From: Veillonellaceae bacterium UBA5809
GTDB lineage: Bacteria > Bacillota > Negativicutes > Veillonellales > Dialisteraceae
Length of the DNA stretch: 9,999 nt
Assembly: GCA_002417965.1 (NCBI GenBank)
Contig: DIDD01000126.1
Span: 1 to 9,999, forward strand
Direction of reading: 5' to 3'
In this document: one piece after another, positions 5,497 to 9,999 of the stretch
Layout of the letters: every line of letters begins with the position of its first letter
Position numbering within the stretch: position 1 is the first letter of the stretch
Position numbers and translations under genes: made by a program
The notes under the pieces: model-generated
Seen by the model: only the letters and a program-made list of their open reading frames with translations
The model's database searches: none
What the model was told of the DNA's origin: nothing

Positions 5497-6324
5497 ATGA
5501 AATCATGGAAAAAAGGATTATTTCTTGCGGCTGCCGCCGTTATGGCAGCAGGAATTATGACAGGATGCGGGGGAGAAAAGCCGGCAGCGTCATCGGCAGC
5601 ATCCGGGAAACCGGTACTGAAAGTGGCCACCAATGCCACCTACGTGCCCTTTGAATTTAAATCCGAAGACGGCAAAGACTACACAGGATATGAAATTGAC
5701 GTGGTCAGGGCAGTGGCCAAAGAAATGGGACGGGATGTGGAATTTAAAAATATTGCCTTTGACGGGCTCATTCCTGCACTTCAGTCCCATGATGTGGATA
5801 TGACGGCATCCGGAATGACAGCGACCAAAGAACGGGCGGAAAAAATTCTTTTTGCAGCCCCCTTCTATCAGACCAAACTGTCGGTTGTGACCAAAATAGA
5901 CAGCCCGGTCCAGTCCGTGAATGATATGACAAACGGACAGGAAATCGCCGTGCAGGTAGGCACCACAGCTGCCGCCTATGCCAAAGACAAAGGCATGAAT
6001 ATCAAAAACTTTGACCATTCCTCGGATGTCATTATGGAACTGACCACAGGAGGAGCCGCAGCGGGCATTTTAGACAAACCGGCGGCGGATTACTTCATTG
6101 CCACCAAAGGACAGGGGAAATTCAAAGTCATTGACGTGCCGGATTCCAAAGTGCAGTACTTTGCCTTCGGATTCAATAAGGACAACAAAGCACTCCAGCA
6201 GGAAGTGAATGCGGCCATCGCGAAACTGAAAGAAAATGGGACACTGAATAAAATCCATGAAAAATGGTTTAAAACACCTGTGCCGGATATGCCTGCCACT
6301 GCAGAAGAAGCACTGGGCATCTAA
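5497..6324 (+). CDS. Amino-acid-type ABC transporter solute-binding lipoprotein
   Basis: A 275-residue extracytoplasmic binding protein of SBP family 3. A lipoprotein signal peptide is clear: KSWKK, a hydrophobic run, then the lipobox MTGC with C24 the lipidated cysteine, followed by a Ser/Ala-rich linker. The mature domain starts with LKVATNATYVPFEF, has the GYEIDVVRAVAKEMG segment and the ALQSHDVDMTASGMTAT..RA block typical of polar amino acid binders such as glutamine, cystine or basic amino acid types. The exact ligand cannot be told. No permease or ATPase gene flanks it: the gene has its own promoter and is closed 17 nt after the stop by a strong terminator. It must therefore supply a transporter encoded elsewhere, or act as an extra binding protein. 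Confidence 0.93.
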   Translation: MKSWKKGLFLAAAAVMAAGIMTGCGGEKPAASSAASGKPVLKVATNATYVPFEFKSEDGKDYTGYEIDVVRAVAKEMGRDVEFKNIAFDGLIPALQSHDVDMTASGMTATKERAEKILFAAPFYQTKLSVVTKIDSPVQSVNDMTNGQEIAVQVGTTAAAYAKDKGMNIKNFDHSSDVIMELTTGGAAAGILDKPAADYFIATKGQGKFKVIDVPDSKVQYFAFGFNKDNKALQQEVNAAIAKLKENGTLNKIHEKWFKTPVPDMPATAEEALGI

Positions 6325-6340
6325 AACTGACACATTTCGA

Positions 6341-6388
6341 AAAAAGACCGGCGCCGCAGATACACTCATCTGCGGCGCCAGTCTTTTT
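6341..6388. terminator. Strong bidirectional terminator
   Basis: A 12-bp perfect GC-rich stem (6350-6361 with 6368-6379) around a 6-nt loop, extended by GAC/GTC beyond one mismatch (C6349-A6380) and by A5/T-run tails. Read leftward, the mismatch becomes a T-G wobble and the A-run becomes a T-run. It therefore serves both the rightward binding-protein gene and the leftward fetB-like gene, which ends at 6523. Confidence 0.93.
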
Positions 6389-6522
6389 TTACTTCCGGTA
6401 CAGAATGACCGGACATGGGACATGCCTTTTGAACAGACAGAATTTGACGGGGGATGACCTTCTGCCGGCGGCAAAAAATCCATATATCCGGTCCATATAC
6501 AGGCAGTTTCCAAAATAACCGG

Positions 6523-7287
6523 TCAATACCGGACCAGCTGCTTTCGGGCATTAAAGAAACTTTTATAAGACAGATAACAGGCGCTTACGGAAGAAAGAGA
6601 CGTGGCGGACAACAGCATAAACGTGACGATGATCTGATACTTGACCGCTTCTATTGGAGAAACACCGGCCAGAATCAGGCCTGTCATCATACCGGGCAGA
6701 GATACAATTCCCAATGTTTTGGCGGAATCGATTGTGGGAACCATGCCGGTCTTGATGGAATCCCGTATGATCTCCCTGGAAGAAAGCCCTATGTCGGCGC
6801 CCAGGGCAAGCTTCGTTTCCACTTCATCACGGCGTCTCTGGAAATTGGAAGTCATCTGCCGGTAACAGAGTCCCAGCGCCACCATGGCGTTGCCGATAAT
6901 CATGCCGCTTACCGGGATTATCTGATAAGGAGTATACTCTATGGTTCCCGAAACAATAAGAACAGACAAAGTGGCGGCCGTTCCGCCGCCGATGGACAGA
7001 AAAGATATGAAAATCCCATGCCGGATGCAGCGGCCCCGTTTAGCGGCATTATACGCTGCATTAAAAATCATAAAAAAAAGAAGAAATGTTGTGAATGCAG
7101 GAGAATTCAAATTGAAAACAGAGACCAGAATATAACCGATGACAGACAACTGGACAACCGCTCTGACAGCGCCTGTAAGAATTCCTTTTTCCAGATGGAG
7201 CCTTTGCCAGTAAGAAATGAAAAGTGTCACCAGCACAAGAGAAGAAGCCATAAACAGAGAGGCCGTACTGACAGATGCTGCATTCAT
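6523..7287 (-). CDS. fetB: ABC transporter permease, FetB family (UPF0014)
   Basis: A 254-residue integral membrane protein with about seven hydrophobic segments, the usual size for FetB. Family hallmarks are AVVQLSVIGYIL near the N-terminus, an SGMIIGNAM segment in the middle, and the highly conserved C-terminal pair LPGMMTG (197-203) and GVSPIEAVKYQ (208-218). In E. coli FetAB is a putative iron exporter that raises tolerance to oxidative stress. Iron or another metal is the likely substrate here, but this rests on family membership. The start overlaps the fetA-like stop by 4 nt (ATGA), so translation is coupled and permease and ATPase form one complex. No terminator is seen directly after it; the bidirectional hairpin at 6341-6388 probably ends the transcript. 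Confidence 0.9.
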   Translation of the reverse strand: MNAASVSTASLFMASSLVLVTLFISYWQRLHLEKGILTGAVRAVVQLSVIGYILVSVFNLNSPAFTTFLLFFMIFNAAYNAAKRGRCIRHGIFISFLSIGGGTAATLSVLIVSGTIEYTPYQIIPVSGMIIGNAMVALGLCYRQMTSNFQRRRDEVETKLALGADIGLSSREIIRDSIKTGMVPTIDSAKTLGIVSLPGMMTGLILAGVSPIEAVKYQIIVTFMLLSATSLSSVSACYLSYKSFFNARKQLVRY

Positions 7288-7940
7288 TTGATCACTTCCA
7301 GAGAATGTATTTGGCCGGAGACAACAGTCAGAATTTTATTGGCGTATTTCCGGCTTTGCACGGTGCTGTGCGTTACCCACAGCACCGTCAGGCCTTCCTC
7401 ATGGAGATGCTGAATCACCTGTTCCGTGATCTGGGTATTTTCTGCATCCAGAGCGGAAGTAACCTCATCCAAAAGCAGAATTTCCGGTTCTATGACAATA
7501 CTGCGTATCAACGCGATTCTCTGCTTTTCACCGCCTGAAAGTTTCTCTGCAGATTGATCCATATAAGCCAGGGGGAGACGGAACAGGGAAAACAGATTTC
7601 TGATTCTTTCCTGGTCAGGCTTTATTCCGCGCAGCCAATAAGGGAAATATATATTCTCCCTGACCGTGCGTCCCCACAGACAGGGAGTCTGGAAACAATG
7701 GGAGATTTTTCTCCTTAATTCCACAGGATTATAATCTGTAAAATTACGGTCCTTGAAAAAAACATCGCCTTCAGTGGGACTGATCATATGACTGCATATT
7801 TTGAGCAGGGTACTCTTTCCGCTGCCGGATGGCCCTGTAATGGAAATAAAATCATGAGACTCTGCGGAAACCGATACATGGTCCAGAATCGTTTTGGAAC
7901 CATCAATGAATGAAACATTTCGGATATCAAGAAGCGGCAC
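7284..7940 (-). CDS. fetA: ABC transporter ATP-binding protein, FetA type
   Basis: A 218-residue ABC ATPase with all motifs intact: Walker A GPSGSGKST (36-44), Q-loop at Q84, signature LSGGE (134-138), Walker B ILLLDE (154-159), D-loop SALD, and switch histidine H191 in WVTHS. It would energise the FetB-like permease encoded by the overlapping next gene. The start is a GTG at 7940, chosen because a near-perfect AAGGAGGT sits 5 nt upstream (complement of 7946-7953) and the protein then begins directly with the MPLLDIRNVSF strand typical of such ATPases. It is the first gene of a two-gene leftward operon. Confidence 0.92.
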   Translation of the reverse strand: MPLLDIRNVSFIDGSKTILDHVSVSAESHDFISITGPSGSGKSTLLKICSHMISPTEGDVFFKDRNFTDYNPVELRRKISHCFQTPCLWGRTVRENIYFPYWLRGIKPDQERIRNLFSLFRLPLAYMDQSAEKLSGGEKQRIALIRSIVIEPEILLLDEVTSALDAENTQITEQVIQHLHEEGLTVLWVTHSTVQSRKYANKILTVVSGQIHSLEVIK

Positions 7941-7998
7941 AATATACCTCCTTCGGTTTATGCAGCAAAATTATGAAAACCTCTGTCTGTTTTCCTAT

Positions 7999-8021
7999 AC
8001 TATACCACGGGTCCTTTGGAC
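7999..8021 (-). promoter_or_regulatory. Extended -10 promoter of fetAB with a dyad in its spacer
   Basis: On the minus strand TGGTATAGT (8007-7999) is an extended -10 box. The expected -35 position (8022-8027) is a poor match. Between the two lies a perfect inverted repeat GTCC-TTT-GGAC (8011-8021), a plausible operator. Transcription would start near 7992, about 50 nt before the start codon. Confidence 0.45.
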
Positions 8022-8222
8022 TCTATATAAAAAAACATAACAATTACTTAAACTCCATGACGGTGAAGTATGCAGGGAGACGTTTTTTAAAAACAAATCC
8101 TCATCCTTCCTGCTGATGGCAGCATATATCCTGCTGTACTGTACAGAACAGGTCAAGAGACAAGAAAGGAACAGGTCATCAAATGTCAGGTCTGCGGCGG
8201 CATCAGAAGACGCAGTGCCTGC

Positions 8223-9020
8223 TCATTGAATGCCGATCCTCATGCGGTAACAGAAATCCACGGGCAAAGTATCCTGGCCGAAGACGCGCCGGACTGCAGC
8301 TATATACTGATCGAGCGCATCACGGATCAGATCCGGTTCCTTACGCAGTATATTCTGCAGCCCGCCCCGGCTGAGGGCGAGATCAATATACCGGTCCCCG
8401 TCACAGAACTCCCGGTTGGCAAATACAATTTCCCGGGAATAACGGAAATACCCGCTTTCCCGGATATGCAGCAGATGACGGCTTTTATCCGTGCGGAAAG
8501 AATGATCCTGCAGATCAGGATGATCCGTTTCCGCCTGCCGGACAGCTTCGGAAAGAAGAAGATGGGCCGATTCAGCCTCCCAGCGGCAGACAGGAGGCCA
8601 GTCATAATCCACTGCCGCAAAAATACCCTCCGGACATAAAATACGGTGGACCTCCGCCAACGTCAGTACCGGATCCATCCAGTGGAAAGACTGCGAACAG
8701 ATCACAACATCCGCGCATCCGCCGGGCAGGCCCGTATGATGAGAAAAAGCCTGCCGGAATGAAAGTGTATCATCCTGCCTGGCTCTGGCGGCGGCAATCA
8801 TATCCCCGCTGGGGTCGATGCCGATGGCTGAACGGCAGTGATTTTTCCATGCAGCTGTTGACAGGCCGGTGCCGCAGCCTAAATCAACGATCAAACCGGC
8901 CTTTTTATGAAGATACCTTTCAATGACCTCGATGGGGTATACAGGCATTTGAGGACGTGCCTGATTATAAATATCCGCAAAGCCTGAAAAACGGCGGGCA
9001 TTTTTTAAAAACCTGTCCAT
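8223..9020 (-). CDS. SAM-dependent class I methyltransferase
   Basis: A 265-residue Rossmann-fold methyltransferase. Motif I is IVDLGCGTGLS (44-54), the ribose-binding acid is D69 in GIDPSGDM, and motif IV is CSQSFHWMD (108-116). That motif is characteristic of a broad group of small-molecule methyltransferases annotated only by the domain (Methyltransf_11/25). The N-terminal FSGFADIYNQARPQYP-like opening is also usual for this group. It is probably cytoplasmic and its acceptor substrate is unknown. The ATG at 9020 is preceded by GGAAGGTGG at good spacing. It lies upstream of fetAB in the same direction but 282 nt away, so it is probably a separate unit. No convincing terminator is seen after its stop. 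Confidence 0.9.
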   Translation of the reverse strand: MDRFLKNARRFSGFADIYNQARPQMPVYPIEVIERYLHKKAGLIVDLGCGTGLSTAAWKNHCRSAIGIDPSGDMIAAARARQDDTLSFRQAFSHHTGLPGGCADVVICSQSFHWMDPVLTLAEVHRILCPEGIFAAVDYDWPPVCRWEAESAHLLLSEAVRQAETDHPDLQDHSFRTDKSRHLLHIRESGYFRYSREIVFANREFCDGDRYIDLALSRGGLQNILRKEPDLIRDALDQYIAAVRRVFGQDTLPVDFCYRMRIGIQ

Positions 9021-9266
9021 ACAGCCACCTTCCTTCCAGAAAAACCGGGCAATACCTGAAAACTCTTCTGTGATAAAAAAAGCCTGTGCATAGATTAAAA
9101 CAGAAGAACAACAAAATCCATAAAACCAAAACGTTGATTAACTGTGTATATTGTACAACAGCAGAAAAAAGCATAACCACCGGTTATACAAACAGCCATG
9201 AACAGCCTTTCCTGATGATTCTATAGTATCCCTTAAAAATATATCTGAATATATTTTTAAAAACCA
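9021..9266. other. Divergent intergenic region between methyltransferase and muramidase
   Basis: No gene is supported. It holds a 15-bp dyad ATAACC-ACC-GGTTAT (9173-9187) and the 12-bp inverted repeat at 9233-9260. A leftward promoter for the methyltransferase must lie here; TTGTTG with TATGCA at a 16-bp spacing is only a weak candidate. Confidence 0.5.
9233..9260. repeat. Perfect 12-bp AT-only inverted repeat
   Basis: TTAAAAATATAT (9233-9244) and ATATATTTTTAA (9249-9260) are exact reverse complements around the loop CTGA. The repeat ends 6 bp before the -35 box of the muramidase promoter. It could be an operator, an UP-like element or a cruciform; it lacks the GC stem of a terminator. Confidence 0.6.
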
Positions 9267-9295
9267 TAGACAACTTCATAAATGAGATCTATATT
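9267..9295 (+). promoter_or_regulatory. Promoter of the GH25 muramidase gene
   Basis: TAGACA (9267-9272) and TATATT (9290-9295) are spaced 17 bp apart, the same -35 sequence as at the solute-binding protein promoter. Transcription would start near 9302, giving a leader of about 107 nt. Confidence 0.7.
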
Positions 9296-9301
9296 ATAGA
9301 T

Positions 9302-9408
9302 AAAAATAAATTTGCTGAATGATGCCGGATGAACCGAGACCCATTCAGTACGGGGAGCAGGGAAAAAGCAGTTCTCCCCGGCATTGACGGAAAAGAGGAG
9401 AATGAATT
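9302..9408 (+). promoter_or_regulatory. Structured 5' leader of the muramidase gene
   Basis: Two adjacent hairpins fill most of the leader: CTGAATG/CATTCAG (9315-9321 with 9342-9348, 20-nt loop) and CGGGGAG/CTCCCCG (9351-9357 with 9374-9380, 16-nt loop). The ribosome-binding site GAGGAG (9395-9400) follows 14 nt later. I do not recognise a known riboswitch class, although cell-wall hydrolase genes are often riboswitch-controlled. Confidence 0.4.
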
Positions 9409-9999
9409 ATGGTTCATGTAATTGATCTGTCAGATTTTCAGGGAAACAGTCATGGACAGCCCCTGATTGATTTTGAAACATCTCCGGTTGCATTGGGCGG
9501 CTGTATCCTGAAAGTATCCGAAGGCTGCAGTCTGCAGGAAATGTACCCTGCCTTCATTCACCAGGCCCGTGAATACCATATTCCCATAGGGGCCTATTGC
9601 TATACCCATGCCCAGACAACTGGCCGTGCCCGCCAGGAAGCCCGGACTCTGACAGAAGCACTGCAGGCGGAGCACCTCACAGACCTTCCTCTCGGGGTAT
9701 TTATTGACATAGAGGATCCTGAAGTACTCCGGATGGATAAAAATGATATCACGGCCTGTGCCTCTGCCTTTATCGTAGAACTGAACCAGACAGGATACCG
9801 GGGCGGCATTTATGCATCATCGGGGAGACTCCTTTCAGAATGCGCCGGTTCCCAGACCGGATGGATTGATATTTCCCAGCTGGCGGACTATGTGCCCTAC
9901 TGGGTGGCGCAGTACGGCGGTACCTTTACATGGCAACAGGATAACCCCGGCAAAATCTGCGCAGGGCACCAATACACGGAGAACTTTGATTTTAACGGA
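9409..9999 (+). CDS. GH25 lysozyme-type muramidase, 3' end outside window
   Basis: The frame starting at ATG 9409 stays open to the window edge (197 codons). It opens with VIDLSDFQG (4-12), the GH25 first strand with D6. The catalytic DxE is D100-I-E102 in VFIDIEDP. Further matches are GAYCYTHA (61-68), WVAQYGG and HQYTENFDFNG at the end, which is near the usual close of the catalytic domain. The enzyme would cut the MurNAc-GlcNAc bond of peptidoglycan. No signal peptide is present, so it may be a phage-type endolysin or leave the cell by another route; any C-terminal wall-binding domain lies outside the window. The ATG at 9409 is preferred over the ATG at 9402, which stops after seven codons and is too close to GAGGAG. 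Confidence 0.88.
   Translation, partial: MVHVIDLSDFQGNSHGQPLIDFETSPVALGGCILKVSEGCSLQEMYPAFIHQAREYHIPIGAYCYTHAQTTGRARQEARTLTEALQAEHLTDLPLGVFIDIEDPEVLRMDKNDITACASAFIVELNQTGYRGGIYASSGRLLSECAGSQTGWIDISQLADYVPYWVAQYGGTFTWQQDNPGKICAGHQYTENFDFNG

Noticed and set aside
6454..7413. Rightward open frame of 319 codons
   Set aside because: It lies antisense to the well-supported FetB/FetA genes, its translation is low-complexity and rich in R, H and Q, and it has no ribosome-binding site; it is a shadow of the real genes.
8155..8225. Zinc-ribbon-like start, KCQVCGG, in one plus-strand frame
   Set aside because: The frame continues antisense through the methyltransferase without further Cys pairs and has no ribosome-binding site, so the resemblance is probably accidental.

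Overview
The window looks like chromosomal DNA of a low-to-moderate GC, Firmicutes-type anaerobe, most likely a Negativicute (Veillonella/Dialister/Megasphaera relatives). The reasons are the pairing of a DUF3084 protein with a YqgF-like RNase H-fold protein, strong Shine-Dalgarno sites, sigma70-type promoters with 17-bp spacers and U-tract terminators. The lineage is an inference from gene content, not from a database search. No CRISPR array, transposase, integrase or recognisable defence system is visible, and most of the window is ordinary housekeeping and transport gene content.

Left part (1-1406): the 3' end of a DUF3084 gene overlaps a RuvC/YqgF-like nuclease gene. A clear promoter then drives a tRNA cluster, Pro(TGG)-Gly(TCC)-Arg(TCT), closed by a good terminator. 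Positions 1407-2336 hold no convincing protein gene. They do hold an orphan promoter/hairpin/terminator module (about 1757-1900) built like a transcription attenuator, and a degenerate copy of the tRNA-Arg 3' end plus its downstream flank (2019-2120). A further degenerate copy of that flank lies at 3288-3365, where it forms a terminator for the opposite strand.

Middle (2337-6390): leftward genes for an MgtC/SapB-family membrane protein, a TM2-domain membrane protein and an alpha/beta hydrolase. These are followed by a rightward monocistronic amino-acid-type ABC transporter lipoprotein (solute-binding protein only, no permease or ATPase beside it), which ends in a strong bidirectional terminator.

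Right part (6391-9999): a leftward two-gene FetA-FetB type ABC transporter operon (ATPase upstream, permease downstream, overlapping by 4 nt), with an extended -10 promoter and a dyad lying in the promoter spacer. Upstream of it is a leftward SAM-dependent methyltransferase. Divergent from that is a rightward GH25 lysozyme-type muramidase that runs off the window and has a structured leader of about 107 nt preceded by a perfect 12-bp inverted repeat. The genes mostly form independent short transcription units; only DUF3084/YqgF-like and fetA/fetB are clearly coupled.
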